The notes beneath the pieces were generated by a model that saw only the letters and a program-made list of their open reading frames with translations, was not told where the DNA came from and searched no databases. Both the position numbers and the translations under genes were made by a program. Positions 54,465 through 64,000 of a stretch of DNA of 64,000 bases are shown in pieces. The stretch comes from Amylostereum areolatum (Eukaryota; Basidiomycota; Agaricomycetes; Russulales; Stereaceae). The DNA is taken from NCBI GenBank assembly GCA_012932865.1, contig SAXG01000043.1, positions 329,174 through 393,173 on the forward strand. The letters are read 5' to 3'. Positions within the stretch are counted from its first letter, which is position 1, and each line of letters begins with the position of its first letter.

Positions 54465-57400
54465 ATGGACGACAGCGCCTCCCCGCCGTCCACTTCCCAA
54501 CAACCACAATCCAATGGTCTCGGTCTCCCATCACCCATGACGTCTCGCCCAACGTCGACCAATGCGTCCACGACTACCCTAGCTCCTCCTCCGCCCCTTC
54601 CTTTCGCCGCGGTCTCCCACTCCCAACGCACACGAGTGCTCTCCGGGGACGCCCTCGGCTTCAACAAGTTCATTCTATACGAGAACAAGTTACGTTTCTA
54701 CATCGTCGCCTCCAACACGTCCGAATCCCACCACCGCATCGTCAAGATCGACCGCACCACCCTCGAGGAGCTCGATGTCGTCGAAGACGAGGCTATGTAC
54801 ACCGGGAGGCAGATGACGGACGTGCTCAAGATGATCGAGGAGGGAAATAGGGCCGCCGGTGGACTCAGCAAGCCGAGGGTGTTCTTCGGGCTTGTAGGTA
54901 CGTCCCGTTCATCTTGTTTGGTTGGCAACGAAACCTGACCTGGTGAAGGGTTCGTCAGATTCACCGCGGGATGGTACATGATCCTCATCACGAAACGCTC
55001 GCCCGTTGCGCTCCTCGGCGGCAATTACATCTACCACTGCGAAAACACCGAGATCGTGGCCGTTCCCTCAACGCACAAGATCGAGCGACCAGCGGAAGAG
55101 CAGCGCCTCATGAACATTTTTAAACAGGTCGACATGTCCAAGAACTTCTACTTCAGGTGCGAGCGGCCCGCGAACTCATGTTCAACCGCAGGAACTGACC
55201 GCTCGAGAATAGTTACACCTACGACGTCACGTCGACGCTGCAGAACAACCTTACTCTAAGGAATCGGATGTCAGAGGGAAAATGGCCTTTCAGCGACCGC
55301 TACGCGTGGAATTACCACATGTTCGCCGCGGCGTTCGAGGACCAGGAGAAAGTCACGGCGCGCGCGCATTGGGTGCTTCCTCTTATGCACGGACATGTTG
55401 ACCAAGCCAGTGCGTCCCTTCCTCTTTTCACTGCCGCGAGTGTATATTGACTTCTTTCAGAACTGACGGTGCTAGGGCGCGTTATCTACGTTACGCTGAT
55501 TGCACGCAGGTCGCGTCATTATGCCGGTGCGCGATATCTGAAGCGTGGCGTGAACGAGGAGGTGCATATATCCTTGTTTTTACTTTCTATCCTGGTGCTG
55601 ACGTTCTTTGCTTCGTAGGGTAACGTCGCCAACGAGGTCGAGACAGAACAGATCGTCTCGGAGGCGCTCACAACCCCGTTCTCCTACCCAGGACACACCG
55701 CCTCGGCAGAAAGACGTCCAAATCCGCGGTACACAAGTTATGTCCAGGTACTTTTTCTCACTCACGCCACGCGGTACCCGTCACTGATCAAGAAGTAAAG
55801 TACCGTGGCAGCATCCCGATCTACTGGACACAAGAGCTCAATTCCATGAGTCCTAAACCTCCCATCGAAAGTATGTCTTCCACCGGCCGTTGACTTTCCC
55901 TGGTAACTCACCAGCATGTCCGGCCAGTCAGCGTCGTGGACCCTTTCTTCACCGCCGCGGCGCGCCACTTCGATGACCTTTTCGCGCGGTACGGTACCCC
56001 GATCACCATCCTGAACCTCATCAAGAAACGCGAACCGGTCCCGCGCGAGAGCAAGCTCTTGGACGAATACACGCACTGCGTGAGCTACCTCAACCAGTTC
56101 CTCCCTCCGGAACGGAAGATGGTCTACGTCGCCTGGGACATGTCGCGGGCGTACAAGGAGTAAGTCCACCCTCTCTTTACGAAGATCAACCCTGACTGGT
56201 CGATGGACAGGAAGACGCAAGACGTGATCAGCTATCTGGAGGACCTGGCCGAGGAATCCATCCAAATGACGGGGTTCTTTCATTCCGGACCCGAGCCCTA
56301 CGCGCACCACTTGCACGGGCGCGACAGGTACTCTTCCTGTCGTACATCCTTGCTTGCTTTCTCAACGCTCACGCGAAGCACAGTCCCATATGGCGCAAGG
56401 ATATGCTGCTCCAGAACGGCATCTGCCGCACCAACTGCGTCGACTGTCTCGACCGGACGAACGCCGCGCAGTTCGTGTTCGGGAAGCGCGCGCTGGGGCG
56501 TCAGCTGTACGCCCTCGGCGTCGTGGACACGCCCGACCTCGCGTTCGACTCGGATGCCGTGAACATGCTGACGGAGATGTACCACGATCACGGCGACAGT
56601 AAGTCCTTCTTTCTACACCATGCGAGCGTATGTTAACGGGATGTCAGCCTTGGCATTGCAGTACACGGGGAGCGCGCTGGTCAACCGGGTGGAGACCTAT
56701 AGACGGATGCCGCACTGGAATAGCCACTCGCGGGACATCATCGAGAACTTCCGGCGGTTCTACACCAACTCTCTCCTAGGTTTGCGCCTCTCACTCTTCC
56801 TTCTCAGCCCCCTTTCCTTCTAACTTCCTAATTCCAGATGCGGACAAGCAAACCGCGATCGACCTATTCCTCGGTATTCGAGCCGACCCAAGGGGCCACC
56901 CGCCAACGCGAGGCGGATACCGTGACTGGTACCGGAAGGACCACCTTGAATCGGCGTACGTCCTCGACGCGTGCCGTGAGGGCATCCAGTGCTTTGTCGA
57001 GAGCTCCGCTGGGTTCTGGTCGGAGTATTACCGTCCGCTGCTGTTCACGTCCCTCGGGAAGCACTTTGCGTACCTGATGAACAGCACGCTCAAGCTGCCT
57101 GGGTGCGTTTCCTTCGCTGTCTTCCAAGGGGACGTGATGTTGACCGCGACGAGTAGGAAGACATTGAGGGACGTGAACCAGAGTCCGTTTCAGCCGCATA
57201 GGCTCGCTGGAAACCCAAGGTCTGTCCGCTTTCTTTTCCCAATCTGTGGGCGGACATGGGGTTGACAGGAGGATAGGATCATCGACAACGTCCGACGGCT
57301 CATGGGCGCGGAGAGCAAGCGGTCCGCGCGTGAGGACCTCTTCAAGCCCGCGGTGCCGACCAAGGCGCGTTCGACGGAAGGCTCCGTGGGCACGGAGAGC

Positions 57401-57765
57401 ACGTCGTGGCTCGAACCAGTCGTGCCCGAGGAAGAAGAAGAGGAGTACCAGCAGTACGTTTTCCGCCCTCCTACGCCTTCTTCCCTCCACGCTAACCTGT
57501 TCCGCGCAGGTACGTCGATCAATGCCTGGGGATATACGAAGATGAAGCGGGTCCGGCCCGGAAGGACGTCGAGAAGTACGAGTCGGCGGTGGCGTTGGGG
57601 CACGGCCAGCGCATGGAGGTGAGCCGTGCGGACGAGGACGAGGTCAACGAGGTCAGCATCGAGCTATTCTTCAAACGGGCGATGCCGGATGTGCCCGTGG
57701 AAGAGGGTTGGCCGAATCCGTTCAATTATGAGAAATGGGTGAGGGGCGCACCGGGGAAGCAGTGA
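54465..57765 (+). CDS. FIG4: FIG4-type SAC-domain phosphoinositide phosphatase
   Basis: Fourteen exons: 54465-54897, 54949-55156, 55213-55409, 55461-55561, 55619-55747, 55801-55870, 55928-56159, 56211-56327, 56384-56598, 56648-56779, 56838-57102, 57157-57219, 57277-57453, 57510-57765. The summed length is 2595 nt, an exact 864 codons plus stop, with all introns 49-58 nt. The N-terminal SAC homology region has [20 protein letters not shown] and [13 protein letters not shown]. The catalytic CX5R motif is [16 protein letters not shown] at about 56424. Fig4 removes the 5-phosphate of PI(3,5)P2 and forms a complex with the Fab1 kinase and Vac14 on the vacuole or endosome. No lesion is seen. The Ser/Pro-rich first 60 residues are probably disordered. 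Confidence 0.93.
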
Positions 57766-58060
57766 CTGACTTTGCTGGAGGTTGTTAGGGAAGGAGGGAG
57801 GATTCGGCGTCATGGCGGGGTAGAGAGCTCACCCAGTTGGAGTTTCGTGACACAAGCGCTGGAAGCGCTAGTACCGGTACTTTATTCAACTTAGTATGCG
57901 CCCGCCGCCATGTCGTTGATGCTAATACTCCTAGCTTCAACCGTATAGCAGTATGTTTCCCACGTGTATGCTTCATATACCTGGCTAACCTTTCTCGCGA
58001 TGCAGGTATGTACGATATAGAGTTTACCGTGCACCATCAAAGTCCATGATTGTATAGGCA

Positions 58061-58456
58061 TTATGCACCGAAAAGCGACTGCTCTTCAACAGACATTTTC
58101 TGACCCGGCCGAGCTTTCATTAAAAACCCATATCCCCGCCAGACTCCTTCCCCGCTCGCTGACCTGGCCAATAGCCCCTTTGCACTGCTCCCTCCTTCAA
58201 CCTCTTCATCCTCAGAGACTCCTCCAATTTCTGCGCCTCCGCCGACGCCTGCTGGGGTAGGGGCTGGGTCACTGGTAGTAGAGGTAGAGGTGGTGGTGTT
58301 CGTGTTTGTGCTCGTGTTCGCACTGGTGCTCGTGCTGGTGTTGCTGGTGTTCGTGCTGGTGTTCGTGCTATTGTTGGTGGAGGGTACGGTCGGGTCGGCA
58401 TTCTGACGTTTCACCCGCTCTTTGAGCTTCTTGGAATCGGTCTTCTCCATGGCCAT
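58061..58456 (-). CDS. Ser/Thr/Asn-rich small protein, right copy
   Basis: 131 codons. The head AMEKTDSKKLKERVKRQNAD matches the left copy. A Thr/Ser/Asn repeat of about 40 residues follows, then a longer C-terminus rich in Gly/Ala/Glu and ending with GFLMKARPGQKMSVEEQSLF, absent from the left copy. It is divergent from the F-box gene at 59353. The head would suit a short amphipathic helix. No known domain. Confidence 0.6.
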   Translation of the reverse strand: MAMEKTDSKKLKERVKRQNADPTVPSTNNSTNTSTNTSNTSTSTSANTSTNTNTTTSTSTTSDPAPTPAGVGGGAEIGGVSEDEEVEGGSSAKGLLARSASGEGVWRGYGFLMKARPGQKMSVEEQSLFGA

Positions 58457-59352
58457 AATGCGTATTGCGATCTACGCACGTCATGCGTGGTGGGGAAGAT
58501 ATAGCATGAGAGGTATGCGCATGTTTCGATAACTCACAAATGGGATAATTGACGATGTTTTTTCTGTCAGCGCCGTAGCTCAGGCTCGAACGAGAGATGG
58601 CTAGCACGGGAGAGGCGTAGGGACGGAGTTCTGTTTGTGGGTCACGGTGGTGGCAGACGCCTGAGCTTCGAGAACGAGGAAGTTGGGTTGTGCACGTTCA
58701 ACGACATGGGTTTTTGAAGGGCCTCGAGGGCCCGGTACCACTTAGGACCTGTGCTTGGGACCGTGCATGACGTCGTGGGGAACTGCACCCAGCGGGCACG
58801 TTCACTCGCTTCTCGAACAACGGTTCACATCTATCTATCCATCCATCCGACAGTCAGATTCCACCCTTCCAGTCAAGCACAGTTCTGACTTGGAAGACGT
58901 CAAATGAATTCTGCAATTCGCGGCGTGCCTACCGCTGTCTTTTTTCTACTTCTTGCGTTGTTCTTGTGTGTCTGAGGTATGTAGCAGGACACTAAATAGT
59001 ACCGGTAGTGTACGACTCCGAGCCGAAAGACAAAGGGGGTCACGTGACCATGTACGGCCTTGGCCCTCCCCTTCGTTCACCTCCACATTGCCTTCAACAA
59101 CCGTGCACCATCAGTCAATCAACAAGTCCACGCGTAACGTCGAAACACTCCCCAGGACATAGTATTCAACGTACCGTGTGCTGCGTTCTCAGTATTCGTT
59201 CAGTACTCCCTGACCCGAGTCCAACTTTGGTGACAGTGGCATTTGCCAGCGGCGTTGAGTGGCCCAAGCGACGGAAGCTCCTCGCGAAAGGTGGGCGGGA
59301 AACCACATTTATCGTTTTCGAGAGATCTGAAAATTGCTAACACACGTTTTAG
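58457..59352. promoter_or_regulatory. shared intergenic region of a divergent gene pair
   Basis: 896 bp between two divergent starts. The paralogous region 52093-52978 is 886 bp. The similar length and shared landmarks suggest that a bidirectional promoter was duplicated with the genes. No specific motif is claimed. Confidence 0.35.
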
Positions 59353-61129
59353 ATGGCTAGACCCCCCGATCAACTTACCACACTTCCGACTGAGCTCCTC
59401 ACCGGCGTTTTGGAGCTCCTGGATGCGTCTACACTCATTGCCTGCATGTTGGTGAGTCTTTCACACCGTTGTATGTGTATATTAAGCTGGTGTCTTATAT
59501 TCCTCGCAGATCTGTCGGCGGCTTAAGATCTTAATCGACAATACCGCGTCACTCAAATACATCCTCGCGCTCAATGCATCGGGGATGGAAGATGGACGAA
59601 ACAGCACGCTCTCGCTCATCGAGCGCGGTCGGCGTCTTGACGCGTACCATTCGGCTTGGCAAACCCTTACTTGGTCAGACGAGCGCGTGGTCGCCTTCCC
59701 GGGCCATGCGATCGTGCGCATGTCTGGAGGATTTCTCGTGGCCATCGAACCGCACTTTGTGCACATTTGGCAAATTCCTTCGCAGTTGCGCGGAGTCGAA
59801 GCACAGCCGCTGCGTCGATTGGCGTTCCCTTCCAATAATGTGCTTGCGATTTCAATCGAACCGGAGGAGGACCTCCTTGTTATATTATGTGCGCCTGAAA
59901 GGTACATGTTTTCTATTCTCTCGTTGACCGTAGGATTCCAACTAACGGGCTTCTCGACACGTCGTCAGATTTGTACTGCGCTCTGCATTCTCTGGGATGC
60001 CTCATCCAAAGGCACATATCTTCGACATTGACTTTGATACTATGCATCCAGATGTTCTGGGAAATCTCGTGTGTGGTTTCTGCATCAGGCAAAGCTGGGC
60101 TGATGCCACCATCTACAACTGGTACACTGGACGAGAGATGGTGGGTGCATTGATAGTATGTTATATTTGCCTTGAGGAGTGTTGACGTTAAGTAAACCTG
60201 TCAGGTGTTGTTCTGGGCCCTGGATCTATGCTTGCTAGATGGTGGATATATCCTCACATTCGAACATGACATAGATGGGGGCATTGTCTTGATGGTCTGG
60301 GAAAGCTCTGCATGGAACGCAGGCACCGACGTTCAACCCGATGACCATGTCGTCGCTCTCCTTTTGCCCAAGTTCTGGGACAGTGTGGCTAGCTGCGACT
60401 TCTCCGTCGACGTATTTCCCGGAGGGACGCGAGGAACTCCGCAAAGCGGGCACTTCTTCTCAACGCACGCTGTTCGTTTGCTCTCCGCCACGGTCGATTT
60501 CCACCCTTCCTCCCCCACAGAAGAAGAAGAGACGGAAGCACGGTCCCACGTTCCGAAACTCGAGTTCACCTTTCCGTCAACCGTGATAATGGATTACATC
60601 TCCGCTGCCCGTGAATCTTCCGACGACACTGATTCAGACTCTGGCTATCATAACATCCCGTGGAACGAGTGGGCTCCCGGAAACGTCCTTGTCACTCCTG
60701 TCTGGGAGTCCTCCTCCAGGGCATCTTTCTTCAAGACGGGATGCGACGGTCGCGCCCTGCAACTCATTGAACCCGACGCGGTCAAAATCTACGACTTCAA
60801 CCGCCTGCGTGTGCGCAACGCCTCAAAATCCGGCACCCAAACAGAGACGATCACAGGACGTATCGAGGTGGACTGGCTGGAGGATAGCTACGAGGACGTG
60901 TTCGTCGAGACGTTCTTAGAGTGCACGGCCGCCACCTACAAGCTTCCTTGCAAGGCCGATAATATGGATGTGAGGCTGGCAGAGGACGCGCTTATCCTGA
61001 TCCCGGTACGTCGTCCCCGCTCAGTGCTTGGTCTGTACTGAAGAGGCTGATATTTCGTGGTGTGTATAGAAAGATACGGAAACCGAGGACGGGAAACGCG
61101 TGCGCAAAGTGCGTATTTTGAGCATATAG
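59353..61129 (+). CDS. F-box protein, intact copy
   Basis: Five exons: 59353-59451, 59510-59901, 59969-60140, 60205-61005, 61070-61129, together 1524 nt (507 residues) in phase. The N-terminal F-box reads LTTLPTELLTGVLELLDAST and ICRRLKILI across the first intron. The rest has beta-rich segments (GGFLVAIEPHFVHIWQIPSQ, NIPWNEWAPGNVL, TQTETITGRIEVDW) typical of fungal F-box proteins with a poorly defined C-terminal domain. The last exon encodes only 19 residues (EDGKRVRKVRILSI), and this ending is conserved in the pseudogene copy, which supports the splice model. Likely an SCF ubiquitin ligase adaptor; substrate unknown. Confidence 0.85.
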
Positions 61130-61523
61130 GATGTAGGATCAAGTGCGTGTAGGGGTGAGATTGTGCGATTGCCGGGGGCACCACCACTTAAGCTTTCAAT
61201 ATATGAATGTTCAAGAGGGCCTGGCTCAACCGTACCGCAACCGCGATATACAGGCATCTGCAGGATGGGACTTTTTCGTTGGCGGAAGTTTCCAAGGCGT
61301 GCTCGATCTGCAGACGACTGTGGGTAAGTGAACAAGGGCCCTCGAGAGTCTCTGTTGCCAACAACGAGTACTACAAGTCAGATACATGTACACGGAAGTC
61401 CAGTTGTCCACTGCGGATTTCGGGAATGAGGCACCAGTAAGTAACAGAAAATACATATTGGGAGGGAATACATGCGAACGGTCGTAAAGCGTCGTAAGTC
61501 GGTAGCGTGGAAATCGAATAGGT
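61130..61523. other. spacer between convergent genes
   Basis: No gene supported. A possible small plus-strand open frame near 61207-61440 lacks support. Confidence 0.4.
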
Positions 61524-62624
61524 TTACAGCTTGATCTGGGTCACCTCCGCACGCGCGGCGACGAACATGCCGTTCACACCGCGCTTCGCAGGAGCGGAAG
61601 GGTACGCTGCGTACGTCGACGTCGGCTTCGGCTTCGCGCTGGAGCTGTAGCCGGCGGTGTTGATGCTGGGAGGGTACGCGTTCCCGGAGTCGCGCGGCTG
61701 ACGCTGCGCGGTGGGCTGGTCCCCGCGCTGAATTCCGCAACGCTGGAGACATTCATCAACACCCAGGGCGACATTATCAGGGATCTGGCCGACACAAAGA
61801 AAACAAAAATTAAGTCAAGGGTTGAGCTCGATGAGAGAGGTGGGATCGGAACGGACCTTCGACTCGAGGTCGTAGATCTGCTGCACGCCGAGACCGCCGA
61901 GGGTGGCCCCGACGATGTCCGGGGGAAGGCCGAAGTCTGGGATAGACGGGATATGGCATAAGCACGGATATATGTGAGCAAAGTGGGGGGAAGGTTCGCG
62001 TACAGCGCTGCGCGACCTGACTGACGCCCGGGTCCTCGTTGTTGAAGCCCGCGACGAACATCGCGGACTCGCAACTCGGGTTCATCTCGAAGTGGATCGC
62101 GCCCTGGGGGGAAGACCGTGGCCGAGCCGGGCGCGATGTCGATCTCGATGAAGCGCGCGCCGTTCTCGACCAGGACGCCGCCGCGGAGGGTGGTGTTCAG
62201 CGAGAAGTTGATCTCGGTCGCGCGCGGGTGCGTGTGGGGGGTATTGATGCCGCAGGGACCCAGGAATCCGATCGCTGTGCAGGTACGGCCATTCGTGCGT
62301 CAACGATCCGTAGGATAAAGGAAGTGGGAAGGGGGAGGGGGGGAGGTGCGTACTCATGGATACACCGTTCCCTACCACAGCGGGGAAGTTCTCGGACGTG
62401 GCGGCGACGGTGTGACCGCCTGCGCCGGTGGTGACGCCAACGGCAGAGGGCGGGTTGACGAAGTCGAAGAGGAATTGCTCATCCGAGAGGAGACGGAGGC
62501 GGTCGACCTCGGTCGGCGCCAGACGCAGTTCGCCGACGAGCTCTGCAACAGATGACGCGGTGCTCTGCGCCTTGACCGTGGACGATGCGAGAAGTAGAAC
62601 GCTAAGTGTGGCGAAGGAGAACAT
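61524..62624 (-). CDS. secreted germin-like cupin protein
   Basis: Starts at 62624 with FSFATLSVLLLASSTVKAQS, a clear signal peptide with a likely cut after KAQ. Exon 1 is 62624-62354, then a 79-nt GTACGC..CACAG intron and exon 2 from 62274. Exon 2 carries cupin motif 1 (GPCGINTPHTHPRATEINFS, with the HxH metal ligands and Glu) and motif 2 (GAIHFEMN, with the third His). Further exons contain FGLPPDIVGATLGGLGVQQI and a Ser/Pro-rich C-terminus ending TAA 61526-61524. Germin-like and spherulin-like proteins are extracellular metal-binding cupins. In motif 2 a run of six G (plus strand, about 62106-62111) makes the frame shift by one; five would restore it. As the rest is sound, I suspect a sequence error rather than gene loss. 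Confidence 0.8.
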
Positions 62625-63784
62625 GGCGACGAAATTGTGGACCTGGCGTGAGACGAACAAGAAGGAATAAGAACTGAAGAGCCCGCGAAGTTCCCCGCGA
62701 AGTTCAAGAAGGAGAAGAAGGAACTCCGGTGGTGAAGAGTGGCGGACATGTTTCGAAGAGTTTATATAGGTCTTTTGGGGGGAGTCCCGGGAAAAAAGTA
62801 ATGCATCCCCTTCCGTGTAAGTTGTGGTTAGGCTGTACATCCGTCCGATCCCTGAGATGGAGGCCGTTTCGAACGCACGGCGCGCGTTCAAGGTTTAAAG
62901 ACCCTTGAACGTCATGGACGCCGCTCGCATAACCAGAGCGCTACACCGCTTGTAGAGTACGTCGAGAGATTTGAGCTGAAAATGCTGGGCTAGAAATGTG
63001 GTACATACAGGGTCCTCGGACTTCATGACCAATGGAAGCTAGTGACTAACGGCGTCGCTGTGGAAGATGCTCGAGACAGACGGATGGCAGTGGTGATTTA
63101 TCCATCCAGAGGGGGTATCCTGCGGCCGTAGTTATGTGGTGTTTCGCCTTGAAAGAAGAAGATGGAGACATATTCAGTTTATCTGAGTACTATATGAATG
63201 CGGGGTGGATCTTGAAAAGCTTACAAGACGTGTACTGGAAACGGTGACCGCATGCTTACGCTCGTGGCCCCGTTCCGTATTCCGTACTAACCCATTGCAT
63301 GGGCAAGCCATCCGGAGGAGTTTCTTGAAGACTTTGGTACGCAATGGCAGTTGGCACATAAACGTCCTGAGGAGAGCGTGGAAGCTGGCCCCTGGGTGGA
63401 ATCCAGGTGGAATCTGAGAAGAGGATGTCATCGATGATCGCGCTGGCAGAAATGCTCCGGAATTGCCGAAAGCTCTTGTTCTCCCCCCTCCGACCTCGAA
63501 CCGCCGCACTACGGACAACGCAAAACAATATCCCCATTGCCAGTGCTCGAAGAGGACCCTTATTCCACACCGCATACGCCTTATATCTCACCACAATGCG
63601 TAGCCAGGACAACGACGCCGCCCAACTTTAACCACTAGGCGCAGGGAAGCCAGTTGCGGCCTGCACCGGTCCTCGCACAGCTTGAGCCAAGTTCTTGAAG
63701 TCGGTCTCTGTTTGAAGGAAGCCGGGTGACTATCCAATGGACGACTCAAAACGTCCGGGGAGAGCCCTCTCCCAGTAGAAACCC
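62625..63784. other. mostly non-coding, possible membrane-protein fragment
   Basis: A minus-strand segment near 63600-63480 reads YKAYAVWNKGPLRALAMGIL, resembling one helix of fungal multi-pass membrane proteins, but it is isolated. An inverted repeat (GTTCAAGG..CCTTGAAC) lies at 62885-62912. Nothing else is supported. Confidence 0.3.
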
Positions 63785-63994
63785 TCAGCTTTCGTGCTTT
63801 ACCGTCACCATTTCCAGGAACGCACCTCCCAAGCTTCTCTCCGGCCCACGCTCACGAGCAACAATGAAGGTACGTATGTAGTTCTCCACGGTACGATTTC
63901 GGATCGATACGAGTATCTCCTTCTCCGGTGCCGCGCTTTGACCGTACCACACCGCTCCTGCAGTAGGTTCGCCTCGCTTCATCACCCGCCCCAC
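63785..63994 (-). CDS. partial gene at window edge, 3' end
   Basis: Open minus-strand frame entering from beyond 64000 and ending at 63785. Contains AGAVWYGQSAAPEKEILVSI and ERSLGGAFLEMVTVKHES. Not recognised. A GTACGTACC donor-like sequence near 63875 could mark an intron within it. Confidence 0.3.
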   Translation of the reverse strand: MGRVMKRGEPTAGAVWYGQSAAPEKEILVSIRNRTVENYIRTFIVARERGPERSLGGAFLEMVTVKHES

Positions 63995-64000
63995 CGTGCC

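Larger units (their letters stand above)
57835..61129. repeat. right arm of an inverted segmental duplication
   Basis: Mirror of 50341-53540: small Ser/Thr/Asn-rich gene (minus) then F-box gene (plus), 896 bp apart. FIG4 sits between the arms. Similarity is interrupted and moderate, so the duplication is not recent. Confidence 0.85.

Noticed and set aside
62937..62960. tRNA D-arm-like sequence on the minus strand (TAGCGCTCTGGTTATGCG)
   Set aside because: No B box or acceptor pairing at the right distance. The nearby GTTCAAGG hairpin does not form a T arm.

Overview
The window reads as nuclear DNA of a GC-rich basidiomycete, most likely an Agaricomycete. Genes are split by many short introns (about 50-60 nt, GT..AG, often with CTAAC-like branch sites). 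Retroelement integrases carry chromodomains, a PIF/Harbinger transposase is present, and the housekeeping genes are eukaryotic (a FIG4 phosphoinositide phosphatase, F-box proteins, a secreted germin-like cupin). No bacterial or phage feature is visible.

Layout. (1) 1-14.2 kb is an accessory block of poorly conserved multi-exon genes: a CxxC protein, a PIF1-family helicase broken by a solo LTR and other lesions, an unknown minus-strand gene, coiled-coil genes and an F-box-like gene. Between them lie GTTAAC-rich repeat clusters, a twice-used double-hairpin motif and a 95-bp inverted repeat. (2) 15.06-22.15 kb is a complete Ty3/gypsy chromovirus, family A copy 1 (A1), on the minus strand with an uninterrupted pol. 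(3) 22.2-24.2 kb is repeat-rich with a GGACGCGGAGGTCG-type minisatellite. (4) 24.4-39.05 kb is a nest: family B chromovirus sits in a coding exon of a gene next to a Harbinger transposase, and a second family A copy (A2) sits inside the 3' LTR of B. Every insertion shows an exact 5-bp target-site duplication. (5) 39.6-41 kb is an intact Harbinger transposase. (6) 41.2-47.9 kb is mostly gene-poor, with a GGCGAGAC minisatellite, a Tyr/Pro-rich gene and a MITE-like element with perfect 45-bp terminal inverted repeats. (7) 47.9-62.7 kb is gene-rich: an NAD(P)-binding protein, a coiled-coil protein, then an inverted segmental duplication (F-box gene plus divergent Ser/Thr/Asn-rich small gene) flanking FIG4, then a cupin gene. 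The last 1.3 kb holds only fragments.

The most interesting signals are in the two chromovirus families. Both show a primer-binding site two bases after the 5' LTR that is complementary to the predicted start of the element's own transcript, which is the Tf1/sushi self-priming arrangement. Both end gag at TTTTTGA with pol open in the -1 frame. Both carry a long coding segment upstream of gag that is interrupted by one in-frame stop and then continues in the same frame. Several single-base frame breaks, some in homopolymers and one in an otherwise sound host gene, may be assembly errors rather than mutations, so pseudogene calls that rest on one indel are marked with lower confidence.
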